Shown here in pieces: positions 44,215 through 56,749 of a stretch of DNA of 64,000 nucleotides (positions are counted from its first letter, which is position 1; each line of letters opens with the position of its first letter). The stretch is from assembly GCA_021018995.1 (NCBI GenBank), contig CM037584.1, positions 142,617,317-142,681,316 on the forward strand, in the 5' to 3' direction. A program made the position numbers and the translations under genes. Origin of the DNA: Chloranthus sessilifolius (Eukaryota > Streptophyta > Magnoliopsida > Chloranthales > Chloranthaceae). The notes beneath the pieces are model-generated. The model was not told the DNA's origin. It was given only the letters and a program-made list of their open reading frames with translations, and ran no database searches.

Positions 44215-47200
44215 ATGGAGGGTGAGGGTGTTGGTAGGCCGAAGCTCACTATTTCTGAGTTAAAGGGGATGTTGATGAGCAAGGGAGGTGAGAGTTCGGG
44301 GGCACAAGCTAGAGCCGTTGCCATAGAGGTGGATATCAGGGAGATGGTCGCGGAGAGAGTCCCCGAGGGTGACTAGATGGTGGTCAGGGAGAACGTACCC
44401 GAGGCTGTGCCAGGGGTAGCCGAGGAGGAGGGCGATAAAGTTGAGGGTGAGCAGGGTGAGGAGCAGCCACGCGGTGAGCCTCAGGATCATAGGCATTATC
44501 CATTAGAGGATTTCTTTGTCAGAGGCCGGGTAGGTCCCCATAAGCAAGAGTTCTTCCATTTTCTTGAGCATTTAGACTATGACATAGGCTCGTTAGGATC
44601 CGTAAACCCTTATAATTTACGTCGAACCTGCATTGATCATGGGTCGTGTTTACTTGTGTATTATGATAGCATGTCGTGTTTAGTTGTTCTTATCATGTTT
44701 TGTGTGTTCGTTGTAAGTTATTATTATGTGGTTTGGGTGTATTTCATCTGCCTGTGTTTTAAATTTGTTTATCTTTCATCATAGGTGTACGTTAGTCTTA
44801 CTGTCATTGTTTGTATTTCGTTCAATAAGAGCCCCCGCAACTACCTATCAACACGGCATGGAGCGAGTCTCATATTTGGTACCATGCCTTGCCGAAGTTT
44901 CAGTGGGAGCGATTGGTGTCCTTCAGGTTTGGGACGATTTTGGAGTTGGAGCCTTTTCAGGTTGATCGGGGCTTGATCGCGGTGATTATAGAGAGGTGGA
45001 GCGAGAGGCATCAGGCGCTTCTTTTTCCAGTCGGTATGATGCTGCCGACCCCTGAGGACTGGGTCTGCATTACTAGTCTTCATTTTGAGGGTGAGCCAAT
45101 CATGGGGTGGATGGCAGGGAGTTACTTAGAGGTATGTGAGGAGATCCTGGGTGTGCCTTATAGGTTGAGTGGATCGGGGCCCGGTGTTGTTCGGGTTACT
45201 TGGTTTTTCGATACATTCGCGAGTGGGTTCACTCCTCCGAGGTGTCATTCGGAGGTAGCAGTGGTTTATGAGGCACGTTGTGCGAGGGTGATGGGCCGAG
45301 AGCCTATGACCAAGCCAGGATTGGTCGTGAATAGGGTGCTCCGAGCATTCTTGATGCACTTCTTGGGCATAGTACTTTTCTCTTCTTCCACTCGGGAATG
45401 CATCACCGGGTTATTTTTGATGATTCTGAGGGATTTAGATCGAGTCCTAACCTACGCGTGTGGTGCAGCTGCGTTGGCGCATCTCTACGAGCAGTTTTAC
45501 CGTCGGGGTCAGGGAATAGCATCGATCGGAGGTTTCCTCCCATTTCTCTAGGTGAATTTTAGTTAAATTGGTGTCGTGGTGACCCTTTTTTTTTAACCTT
45601 TGGTCATAGTGACGATCTTAATGTTTGTTGTGTGTGGTCGTTGTTGTTATGTTATCATTTTCAGTTTTGGGCATACGATCATTTTGCTTTTCTGTGCCCG
45701 AGGGTTCTGTCAGAGATTTTGTTCATGATCCCGCGGATGCTTGTGTGGAGGGAGGCTTTGAGGGGTCATTGCTGGTCGGCTGACCTTCAGACTGCACGAG
45801 GCCTCTTCGAGGATATGCATGCAGGGCAGGTATGTATATGGCGTTTATGTTTTCATTTGACCTCATCTATTTTTTTTTTGTGGCCCTTAGGCTTCACTCA
45901 TGGATTGATTTGTTCCTTTGGATAGGTGATCTGGAGACCTTATGATGGTGTAGAGGACGCGGGTGAGGCGGTGATTGAGTCGGTCGGCCCTTCTTCGATG
46001 TGGACATATGGGTCCATTGTTTTGAGCCAGTGGAGAGGATGCACACCTCTCGGTGGTACGACAGCTGGGACTCGATCAGGGAGTCCCTCCGACGACTAGC
46101 CACAGGGGTGGCTAAGAGGATGACCGGCCCTTTAGGCCAGGATTTTACAGAGTGGATGGCACTCTAAATAGCTGATTTCAGAGCCGGGGAGACCAGAGTC
46201 ACGGGGGCGCGTGATGAGGTTGATGTGCAAGAGTATAGGAGGTGGTTTGGCGCGTTGGGTGGTGGGTGTCTCTTCACGCATCCTTTTCATGGCAGTGATT
46301 CTTTCGTTGTCGGTGGGCCGGAGTCGGCGTCAGCATTGAGGGAGAGGTTGGTTGCATTGGAGGAGGGCCACCTCATGGTGAGTGTGCGGGGAGCATTGGA
46401 TGCCCTCCATAGGGTGATGGAGTAGATGGGGCATGCTCCTCATCCTGATGAGGAGATGTTGCGTTCTTTGACTGAGTCAGTTGCCAGGGCCAGAGCGGCA
46501 GAGGATGAGTTAGGAGTTTGACTACCAGAGGCTCGACAGCTCCTGGGGAGTTAATTTATTGGTTTTAATTCATCCATGCATTATACTGGATTATTCTAGT
46601 AATTTTCTTAACATAGTGGTCTTGTTTTTATCGTGGCTAGTCTAAGAGAGAGTCTGAGGTTGCTCGCCAGGCGGCGATGATCGAGCTGTTGCGCGGCCAG
46701 CAGCTGGTGGGTCGTGCGGTGGAGGCTAGTTTACGTTCGGAGATCGAGCGATTGGTAAGTACCTTGGATTGGACTTATTAACTATTGACTATTCAGGGAT
46801 CCTCGCTAATGTTGGCATATTGGAGGCATTTTTAGATAGCATAGCTTTCTGCAGCAGGGGTTTCGGCTCGAGCATTTGCTCCTTCAGTGGCCTCCTCCAG
46901 TTGGGAGGATCCAGTGATAGCTCGTCTACGATCTAACTTGGAGCATTGGGTAAGTTCCATCACTCTTCAGTTGACTTGTGTTACTATACTGGTTTGCTAT
47001 GCGTTATTATTATATTAGCTTGATGGTTTACTAACGTGTGCCAGAGTTTCAGCGTCGGGTTGCTGAGGACTTGCAGATGAGGGAGGCGACCGCCGCCTCT
47101 CTACGTTCTGAGAGTCAAGTATGGTTTAGTGTAATTTAGTTTGGGTTGTTTATTTCTATTTATTCTAACACGTTCGTATTGGCTTGTTGTTTGTTGTTTT

Positions 47201-48093
47201 TTTTTATTGCTCAGGCCGTTCCGGACTCTGCTCCCGAGGCTCCTCCTCAGGGGTCCATTCCTATCCCTACCCAGGTATGTTTTAGTCATTGGGTTCGTAA
47301 GTTATTTGTTATCATAATATTCGTCTGATGCATTTGTTTATTCTCGTTATAGCCACCTACGTTTGTCGTCCCTCGGGCACCATCTGCTGATCCTGTGACC
47401 ATGGAGACGGTCGAGCGACTTCTGGGAGAGAGGTTAGATCTGATATATGTGTATTTTTCATTTCGAGATTTATTGTTGTTCGTATATGCATATATTTGCT
47501 TCTTCTGATTCATTAGAGTTATATAGGCTCGTCAGCTCGAGGAGGCACGACTAGAGGCAGCGCAGGCAAGCGCCACTTCAAAGGTGAGACGGGTCCTCAG
47601 AGAGGTGGAGAGTCGTATGGATCTGGTGGTTGAGATGCTGGTCACGTAGAGGACTCATGCGGAGGCACTAGCGGCAATCTGTCAGACGACACGGGCAGAG
47701 ATGCAAGTATCTCTGGATCAGTTGTAGTATCGCCTGACGAGGGGCGAGCGGGGATCGCACAGGTCGACTAGTCATCATGAGGGGTCGGAGTCGAGGGCTA
47801 CGAGTTCTTCAGTTGGACAGTCTCGTCATACCTCTCGCAGTCATGACAGGAGTGATAGTCGTGAGGGTTTCGTCGTTCGGGGGAGTCATGCGAGGCTTCC
47901 TCCTCATTCTTAGTCTAGGCGATCGGTCAGTCAGGCTAGTGAGGGGGGTTCGGTGATGGGTCCTTGCCGTTTAGAGGTTCCGAGGACTCCGAGTGCCGGG
48001 ATTGTGTTTTTAGATGATCAGTCTATGAACCTCCTAGCTGACGGTACTAGCGATAGCAGCGCTCATCCTCCTCAGCGGCAGCGTAGGGATTAG
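44215..48093 (+). pseudogene. Plant mobile domain (PMD) gene carried antisense inside Tat C
   Basis: Ten exons can be drawn with mostly GT-AG sites: 44215-44601, 44832-45551, 45665-45829, 45926-~46549, 46641-46754, 46845-46949, 47047-47118, 47215-47274, 47353-47432, 47517-48093; introns about 80-230 bp. The product would be about 970 residues: an acidic N-terminus, a PMD (aminotransferase-like plant mobile domain) in exons 2-4 (PKFQWERLVSF, FPVGMMLPTPEDW, IGGFLPFL joined to FWAYDHF, VIWRPYD, then VHCFEPVERM after a one-base shift), and a C-terminal coiled-coil, Ser/Arg-rich tail. Nine premature stops and the shift make it a pseudogene now. PMD proteins occur in plant silencing factors (MAIN family) and in transposons; a role for this copy is unknown. 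The exon 4 donor is uncertain. Confidence 0.8.
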
Positions 48094-49854
48094 GGGTGTG
48101 TGCGTTTGTTTATATTCGTTGTATGTGCATTGTATATAGGGGGAGTGTCCCTAGTGACAAATGTGAAGAAGAAAAAGAAAGGATTACTTTTTTTTTTTTT
48201 TGGTACATGTCTATATATATAGAGATTTTAGGTTCAGATGTACCTGATTTACTTCTCCTTTGATTTCCTTTTGGTTTTTTCTTTTTGCCTTCGGTGTCGT
48301 CAACCGTCGCTAGGACTTGGATGCTGTCTAAGCTGGCCTGATCCTAGTTGGAAGGTCGCTTTGTGTGTGCACATGTAAAGGTAATGCTATCAGTAGTTTT
48401 GTCCCCCCCCCCCTTGCCAGTTGTCAAGGGGAAAATATCTCAAACCGGGGTCTGGTGAAAGAAAGGTGGATATAAGCCTCTCTTTTTTCTTCTTTTTTTT
48501 TCTTTTTTTTTGACTTTCTCTCTTTTTTCTTCTTTTTTTCTTTTTCTTTTTTTTTGAAATAATAAATAGTGCAACAGGGAAAGAAAATGACAATAGAGAT
48601 AATGATAAATAAAAATAAATAATTAAAAAAAAATGCCCTAGCGTAGAAGCGTGGTTGAGCTTGCAGTACAGTATTTTGATAACACTATCTGAATGGTATC
48701 TTCATCATTCTTCATCTTTTGGTGGTCGGGTCGACGCTTTCGGTATAGTTTACTTTCTTTTCCCATAAAAAAAATGCCCCAGCGTGTGGACGCAATGGAG
48801 CTTCCCTGGGCCTTAGATAAGCATTTTGGGTCTATAAGTAGTCATGGGTATTAGGTGAATTAGTCTTGTAGAAAAGTGCATTGGTACTGTCTCCGAACCG
48901 GGGGGAGGTCCTTTCGATTAATAGCATACGGGGGTCTATCTTGGGGTATTGATCATCCTATTCCGTGGTAATTCGGGAAAAGCATGGTAAGTATAATGGG
49001 TGATTACATCAATCGTCATTCAGTAGTTTTCAGTTTCATTCTTAGGAATATCCTGTGAAGTCTCAGATTCATCGTCCAAAATAAAACTAGAAGGGGGGGA
49101 GGTAAGGCATAGTGATATAGGGAATAGTTCGTAACTAATACCTTTTCAAAAGGGGTAAGTAACAATCTTCTCCTCTGAGGGGTATGGAACGCCATGATCG
49201 AGATCTTCGTCATGCTTTGGTACCATCAAAATCTCGCATTCTCTGGCTAGAAGGGGTTTATCCTCCTCCCGCTACCTTATGACGACATCTAGTAGTAAGA
49301 GAATATCAGGGATGCCCTCGTAGCTTGCTTATACACTTCCAGTAAAATTACTGCAGATGTCCTCATGGCCTGCTTATACTTCTTTGAGTTCATTGACTTG
49401 TTCATTCGTCGTGATGCTCTCTGTTGATATATATTTTTTAATGTATACATTTCTTTTGAAAGCATCCTACTGGCGCAAGAATGATGAGTTTTGATTGAAC
49501 CTAATATCTTCATTTTTTTTGCTCTAATGTCTCCTTCAATGGCGGGGATAGGGAATGAGAATTGGGTGTTTCTTACGTTTTTGAAAAAAAGTTTTAGGTA
49601 GGTCACTGATCCTTCAATCAAATCGCCTGAGTGTAAATGGTGGGCGACAAGTCAAAGATTTTTAAGGATATTTTGAGGATTGAAGACATACGACCAATGG
49701 ATGGGTCGGGATGACTACGGGGATAATAAGTACAAGTATTTTAACCATAGGATGTGATGATCATAAGACTAAGGATAGTATTTTCTAAGGTATATGGCAT
49801 TCCAAGGGCTAGAGAGCTCTTCCCCATCTTGGTTCGCCAATTTGTATGTGTTTC
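48094..49854. other. Spacer between the PMD gene and the integrase end
   Basis: Convergent 3' ends: the PMD gene stops at 48093 (plus) and integrase near 49855 (minus). Just after the PMD stop, AGGGGGAGTGTCCCT near 48136 can form a short hairpin. A CT/T-rich microsatellite lies at 48478-48556. Words like AAAATGCCCYAGCGTGG recur near 48630 and 48770. Minus-strand frames at 49621-49289 and 49213-49016 are not recognisable. Confidence 0.6.
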
Positions 49855-50960
49855 AAGGGTATGTGGCTGTTATAACGTAAGGGCCTTTCCAGTTCGATTT
49901 CAGTTTTTCTTTTGGATGGACGTGTTTGGAAGGCATAACTTTCTTTAAAACTAGTTCGCCAATGTTAAAGGTTCGTTTAAGGACTTTCTTATCGTTGGCC
50001 CTAGCCATTCTCCTCTGATATACATGAGCGTGATCAACTGCCCTTAGGCGTGTTTCATCGAGTCGCTCTAACTGAATAAGTAAAGCAATTCTCCTCTCGT
50101 CTAAGGATAGCCCATCATCGAGTTAGATGCGTAAAGATGGGACTTGTATCTCATATGGTAGGACTGCCTCCATCCCATAGGTGAGGAGGTAGAGAGTTTG
50201 GCCATTGGCCATACGAATAGAGGTCCTATAGGCCCAGAGTGCTTCCGATAATTGTTCGGGCTAGTCGGCTCCATTGCTTGTTTCCACAGTTCATTTCAAG
50301 ATTCGAATCAGTGTCTTGTTCATAGCTTCTGCTTATCCATTGCCTTAAGGGTAGAACGGCGATGAGTGGCACAAATCAATGTCGTACTTCTTACATAACT
50401 TTTTTATCTTTTCCGCAATGAACTGCGGTCTGTTGTCGGTGATAAATATTTTGGGTACTCCAAATCGGGTAATGATATTTCGACCTATAAACCTCGTGAG
50501 CGTCGAAGTGGTGATTCGGACATAAGACTCGACCTCTGCCCATTTGGTGTAGTATTCAGTCGCTGTAAGTATGAACGCATGCTTGTGAGTATTCCCAACG
50601 GTTTCTGTAAATGGTCCGATGATGTCGAAGGCCCACATCGAGAATGGCCACCGCGAGGTCATGGTGTTTAGTGCAACTATTGGAGCTTTGATAAGTGCAG
50701 CATGCTCTTGACATTATTTGTAGGATTGAACGTAGAGGTGGCAATCTCTTATCATCGTCGGCCAGAAGTAGTCTTGTCGTGTAACTTGATCGGCGAGTCT
50801 TTGTCTACCGGAGTGGGCGTCGCAGGTGCTGGCGTGTGCTTCTTGGATGATGTATTATCCTTCGACAATCGTAACGCATCGCAGCAGTACTCCTTTGGTG
50901 AAGGCTTCTTTGTATAATGTTTTGCCGAGTATACAGAATCAGGCGCACCGGTTTCTTATA
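49855..50960 (-). pseudogene. Tat C integrase
   Basis: Minus strand, C-terminal domain of pol. Zinc domain: AHASTCDAHSG gives the His residues, but the first Cys of the CxxC pair reads Ser (QSYK-stop-CQ). Core: first Asp in AFDIIGPF, second in FITDNRPQF, Glu in AEAMNKTL. C-terminus: ALWAYRTS, EAVLPYE, KLKSNWKGPYVITATYP with the GPY module. TAA stops at 50345-50347 and 50333-50335 replace the two Gln of PQGNGQ, exactly the two positions lost in the Athila integrase at 6208 and 6220. Several other stops lie toward the end. Confidence 0.9.
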
Positions 50961-51037
50961 GTCTTTCATTCGATCTTCACGGCATATGAGGGAACGTGTT
51001 GATGTTTTAAGAAATTCTAGATGTAAGAATACCATGG

Positions 51038-51655
51038 CTATCCATCGTTGGTTGGTGATTTCTCGAATCTGAACATGGTGACTTCGATTTCTATTTCAGT
51101 GTGATTTTTTGGAGTGATTATTTCTTTTGATTTCGTGCTGACAGGGAGAACTGGTAGTTCCCTTGTAACGGTCCATGCTACTTTGTGGGCAGGTACTGTT
51201 AATCTTTCAATGAAGAAGGTCTTGGTATTTTGGCCGATAGGTATCTGGATGATAGAGGCTAGTGTGGCTAAGGAATCTGCTATCTCGTTTTCTAATCTAG
51301 GGATGTGTATGAAAGAGATCTTTTCAAATTTCTTCACCAAATATTGGGCGGTCTCTGGGTATCTCATCAATCTCCTTTCCTTAGTTTTCTATTCTCCTAT
51401 GACTTGCTAGATTACTAGTTTGGAATCGCCTATGGTCTTTAAATATTTGACACCTAATTGCAGCGCTGCCCGCAATCCAGCTATAAAAGCTTCATATTCT
51501 GTAATATTATTGGTAATAGGGAAGTCTAATTGGAAAGCTTTGGGTATCACCACTCCTTCCGGGCTTAGAAAGACTATTCCGATGCCCTTCCCTATGTGAT
51601 TCAGAGTGCCATCGAAATAGAGAGTCCATGAGGCTTTATCGGGCTCTTCATCATG
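51038..51655 (-). pseudogene. Tat C second RNase H (archaeal-type) domain
   Basis: Follows the reverse transcriptase/RNase H part after a stop. SWTLYFDGTLNHIGKG carries the first catalytic Asp, NITEYEAFIAGL the Glu, IGDSKLVI the second Asp and PRLENEIADSLATLAS the last Asp. A second RNase H of this kind is a recognised feature of Tat-lineage elements. Stops interrupt the frame near 51404-51420. Confidence 0.85.
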
Positions 51656-51664
51656 AATTGTGAG

Positions 51665-53110
51665 TCAGTCTTCATCGGGGAAGTCTGTGTGTATAGGTTC
51701 ATCGTTCAGGAGTGGAAGATCTGTGAGGTAATTTGCAATGGCTTGCCCCTTGATCAACTTCTGGGTGACGTAAGTGATATCGTCTAATAGCATAAGCCCG
51801 CGGGCGATCTTCCCTGATATAGTGGGCTTTTCGAATATGTACTTCAGAGGATCCATTCGGGCTAGCACTAGTATCTTATGTGCTTCGAAGTACTGTCGTA
51901 ATTTAGTTGAAGCCCATACCAATGTGAGGCATGTCTTCTCCATAGGGGTGTACTTTCGTTCATATTCGACCATCGTTCTACTAAGGTAGTAAATGGCCTT
52001 CTCTCTCTTGCCATCTTCTTCATATTGTCCTAAGATTACTCTCATCTCTTTATCGTTTGCTGAAAGGTATAGGATTAGGGGTCTTCTGGGAACTGGTGAT
52101 AATAGTATTGGTAGGTTAAGGAGGTATTTTTTAATGTTATTAAAAGCTCGATAGTATTGGTCATCCCATTTGTATTCAATTCCTCCTTTAAGTAGTTTGT
52201 AGAAAGGATCGTATCGGTCTAAATGCTGAGAGATAAATCTCCTGATGAATTGCAATCTTCCTATCAAACCTTATAATTCTTTAATATTACTGGGAGGTGG
52301 CATCTCTAAAATGGCTCTCACTTTCACAGGGTCGACTTCAATCCCTCGGTTGCTAACTATAAAACCAAGTAATTTTCTGAAGGTGACTCCAAAAACACAT
52401 TTCTTAGGATTCATTTTCAGTTGATATTTCTTAGCTCTCTGTAGCACTAGCGGAAGGGCTTCAGCGTTTCCTACTCGTGTCTAGGACTTCACTAATATAT
52501 CATCGACATAAACTTCTATACACTTATGCATCATGTCATAAAAAACAGCCATCATGGCGCGTTGATATGTGGCTCCTGTATTCTTGAGCCCAAAAGGCAT
52601 GAAGACGTAGTAGTAAGTCTCCCATGGTGTGATGAAGGAAGTCTTCTCTTGGTCAGACTCTGCTAACTTGATCTGATTATATCTAGAGAAACCGTCCATG
52701 AAAGACAACATCTCATGTCCAGCGGTGTTGTCAATAAGAGTGTCAATATGTGGGAGTGGGAAGTCATCTTTTGGGCATGCTTGATTGAGGTTTCTAAAGT
52801 CAATGCAAACCCGTACCCTGTCGTCTTTCTTGGCGATAGGTACTATATTGGCAACCCACTTGGGATAGAGGACAACTCGGATGAATTTAGCTTTGTGTAA
52901 CTTGTGAACTTCCTCTTTGACTTGAAGGGCTGTTTGGGGGTGCATCATGTAGAGTTTCTGCTTACCAGGTTTTGCATCGGGTTCTAAGACAAGACGATGG
53001 TCTACTAGGCTTGGGTCTAAACCAGGCATGTCCTCGTAGGACCATGCGAAAGAGTCAAGATGTTCCTGTAGGATTTGTACAATCTGTTGACATTCTCTAG
53101 ATTGAGTGTC
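51665..53110 (-). pseudogene. Tat C reverse transcriptase and first RNase H
   Basis: Minus-strand frames 53029-52481 and 52267-51665 join through a stretch with two stops. Motifs in order: KEEVHKLHKAKFIR, RVRVCIDFRNLNQACPKDDFPLP, MDGFSRYNQI, FMPFGLKNTGATYQRAM, the active site YVDD (about 52515-52504, intact), then GRLQFIRRFIS, and the degenerate first RNase H (LILYLSANDKEM, REKAIYYLSRTM, LRQYFEAHKI). The first stop after YVDDILVKS stands where Trp is usual. It would copy element RNA into DNA in the cytoplasmic particle. Confidence 0.93.
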
Positions 53111-55200
53111 ACACTAATTAATAGTTTCTTGGGCTTCTCGTCAGTGCCAAAATCAATTTCCTCTGTGGGTTCGGTGGCAGCTTGGGTCTATTCGTGAAAT
53201 GTTTAATAACCCGCCAGAAGTCTTGAGTCTCATCAGGGCCTGGTGTTCCTCCTTCATCCTCGATAAGCTCATATACCATGAAATTACTAGGCTGGGGATT
53301 TATTTTTGCACAAGGTAACTCTTCATCGGCGCAATTTATGACCGAAGATCTTTGGCAAAGTGAAGGTCAAGGCTATTAATTCTTCTCTCGAAGTCGTGGA
53401 GTATCTCTTCTGGTATGATGACTGGCTTATTACTTAGCTTGAAGGCTTTATGTCTTTGCGCACGAGACGGGTCAGGAGTTAGAGGAGGGAAGTCCCCTCG
53501 TTGACTGCAGACTTGAGTCGGGATAAAGAGTTCCCTTTCTTTTTCAAGGTTTTTTGGATTTTTTAGGTTTTGTGTTTCTAGTTTTTTAGGGTTTTCTATA
53601 TTTTTTATTTTTGATAATAAATATGGTACAGGGTCGGTGGCCTCAAGAGGCACCGGGAGAGCCGCTTCCTCTAGTTGAGGGAGTGAGATGGCTGCGGGAG
53701 CCGTTCGAGCAATCCTTTGAGGAACGCGGACTTGTTGCAAATTTGGCAATTGTTTTTTTTGGAGTCCTCATCCAATGGGATCTTTCGAATAAGCAATGCT
53801 GATGACAGGGGTATCATAGTTTGAGTTTCCTCTACTAGGTTGATTGTCTCTTCCCTAAAGAAGCTCGAGAGATCATAATTGATTGAACTATCGTCGGAGG
53901 AGTTACAAGATGATTGCCCTTCCCGTGAGGGGGAATCTCCTAAAGGGTCCTTAGGGGGAGGGAACCCTTTCTCTTAATCTTCTTGATATGTTGGGATGAG
54001 CGCACATGCTCGGCAGCGGGGCTGGTAATGGTAAGAAATACAGAGAGATTCCCAAGGACATTCCCATCCTTCCAAGTTATGGTTGATGATATTATCTAAC
54101 TCACTCTTTGAATCTGATAAGGCGTGAAGTTCTAGGTTGGCTTGCTCTACCAATTCGAGTGCAGGTAGGTCTATCCAGTAGTCCTCATCATCACTTGGTG
54201 GAGATCGCCACTCTTCCTCGAGCGATTGCCAAAATATTTGGAGTTGGGGTGCATCTGGGGGACGAAGGACTGTCTAATTCAAACTCTAGGAGTGGGGCAT
54301 GGGTGTTTCCTCCTGAGTCGAATAACTGACCATCAGGTCTTCTCTCTTCTAGTGCCAAGAGCGAGGATTACTGGTCATGCTTATGGTTGTAGGGGTCGGC
54401 TCTGTCCACCTCGGTCGTTATAGGATGTGTGATCTTGCTAGCAAATTACTCTAGTATGCGAGTGCATGCTTCGCACCGGAGTTGATATGGGTGAAAGATA
54501 CAAGGCGAGTCCCACGGGCATTCCCACCTCCAAGGCCGAGGCAAAGGTGGATGCTATATGAATTAATATTTTCTTGCAAGGTATCATCCCGTTCCCATGG
54601 TGACCGTGAGTGTTTTTCGTCATCTCGTAAGGCCGCTATGTAAAAATCTTTGTCATCTGTAGATTCCCAATCCTGTAATTGCGGTTCGATTTCTGGAGGG
54701 TCTTTCTTTCTTCCTTCTATGGAATTTTTTGTGTCAAACAAAGGTTTGACTCCTTTGAGGGATTCGTCGATTTCATCATTCAGGTTCGCCAAATCATTGA
54801 ATGCTTTGGATATTAGTTCAATTTCGGTCTCCTGGGGTTTGGTGAAGGATACTCCCTTCTGCTTTAGCACATCTGCTTTCTCAATAGTTCCATAGACGAA
54901 GTGGTCATACAGAGACCATTTTGGTGAGGTAGGCTTATCTTAGAGTCAAGTATGGGGGACGATGATCCGAGTTGGTACATAAGATCCCACCCTTTCATCG
55001 CAATTGGGTTGACGTCGTATAATCTAGCAAGGTTTGGGCCAACCTCCCTCCTCATTAGCTCTTATTGTTACTCTGGGTGGAAACCAGGAAGGGCAAGTGA
55101 GCAGACTCCTATAATAGTTGCTTCATCAAGAATTCACGTCTTTTGGATGTGGCCTGTGTTTAGTATGGATTCATGGGCCGTCGAAATACTTGTCGTGTAA
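53111..55200 (-). pseudogene. Tat C pol linker between protease and reverse transcriptase
   Basis: Broken coding-like sequence in the minus frame of pol: acidic, Pro-containing segments (ELISKAFNDLANLNDEIDES at about 54820, DDEDYWIDLPALELVEQANL at about 54190) with repeated stops and shifts. Tat elements normally have a long poorly conserved linker here. Two segments resemble each other (CPWESLCISYHY near 54050 and a diverged partner near 54500), suggesting an internal duplication. Confidence 0.55.
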
Positions 55201-55707
55201 TCGGTATCCATCTCCTGAAGAGGTGCATCAACGTATATACAGACGATAAGAGAATTTAACGCATTGATGGTATGTGGACACGACAGCCTTCATTGATTCT
55301 AACCATTTTCTACCTAAAATGAGATTATATGTGCTAGCGGAGTCAGCAACATGGAACATAACATCTTTTCTCACGGGTCAAAGGCGGACCCGAAGTTTGA
55401 TAGTTCCTTTTATTAAACGACGCAAGCCATCGTAGGCTATGAGCGACAAGGCCGAGGGCCTGACATCTTGTTCTATGTATTCAAGTGTTTTCAATGTGGT
55501 GAGAGGGTAAATATTGAGTCCCGCGCCTGTGTCGACTAGTGCATGGGGCACAGAGAACCCTCTGATTATGACTGTAAGATATATGGGGACAGCGCTCCCG
55601 CAAAGTGACTCCTTAGGCATGCCTGCATCCGTGAATGTGAGGGCAAGAGGTTGTGCCATGATAGAGGTGATTTGATAAAGCTCATCTAGGGTCAGGTCTT
55701 CGCCCAC
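55201..55707 (-). pseudogene. Tat C aspartic protease
   Basis: Minus frame from 55707. VPHALVDTGAGLNIYPL holds the DTGA catalytic triad. Downstream LSLIAYDGLRRLIKGTIKLRVRL, then after one stop VADSASTYNLILGRKWL, complete the retropepsin fold. It would cut the gag-pol polyprotein. It lies between gag and reverse transcriptase as in all Ty3/gypsy elements. Confidence 0.88.
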
Positions 55708-56749
55708 TTGAGTGTCCTCGAGTGTCCTTATTAATAGTCGGTGATGATCAAGTGACTTCTTGTTGAGTTCTAGTATAGATATCTGAGCTGGGATCTTTTA
55801 GAGATGTCGTAACAAATCGCACTCTTACCCTAGCTTGAGTGCTATTTTTTTGCCCGGCCGATGGGCCCTAGGTGCAAGTGGTTCAGGTGATTGTGGTACG
55901 GGAATTGGTGGTGGGATGACATACGGTGGGGGTGGTAAGTCCACTTCCCTTTCTCTCGTGTTCCCCTCGGGTAGTTGCGCATGCGTGAAATCTTTTTTCT
56001 GCGGGAAAGGGAGAGGTGGATAGTTGGTTCCTGACTTGAGAATAGGGTAGGCTGGTTGCTAGTCGAACCTATCATGCCTCGATGTCGGCGCATTTGTGAA
56101 GTGAGTGAAGTTAAGGGTCGGAGTGCATGTCCGTATGGTACTACTCCAAGGTGGGAGGTATTGCATGTGATCCTCTTCCTCTAAGAAAGTTAAGACCAAT
56201 GTCTCACATGGCTTTAGGTATTCTTTTCGTTCACTTTGCTCTTCATCTGACGGATACTTAGTTCTAGCTTCACTCTCTTGGTTGGGAGTTGTGTGGGCAA
56301 CACTGTCTATTCATGCGACAGTCAGAATGACGGTTTGGAGAGCATAGTTTCAACACTCAGATTCAGAGTCGGGTGAAGGGAGTGGGAACACTGGTGATTC
56401 AAGATTTGGCGGGGTCAATGGCTCTAGTGGGGAATGATGGAGGAATGGCCTCCTAACCCTGAAGGAATGGACTCGTATTTGAGTAAACTTTGGATATGGA
56501 GGCGGGATCGGTGGCGCGATCCGTGTGATCAAGGCAGAGGGGTGTAAGGAGGATGGAGTTCTTATAGGCGTAGTAATAGCATCGGAGGGTAGGATACAAG
56601 TGATTAATGTCAAAGGCTGAAAATAACGTTGACTGGGGAGATCTACAGTAGTGACCTAGGCCAGTGCCCTTGGTTGTGGTTGGGCATGGGGTTATTTATG
56701 ATCCCTAAATTCTGTTGGGGTTGATTATTATTAGGGTCAGGGTTCCTAA

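Noticed and set aside
44726..44976. Alternative plus-strand frames of 63-79 codons over the second PMD exon
   Set aside because: They overlap the 720-bp PMD exon in other frames and lose PMD similarity.
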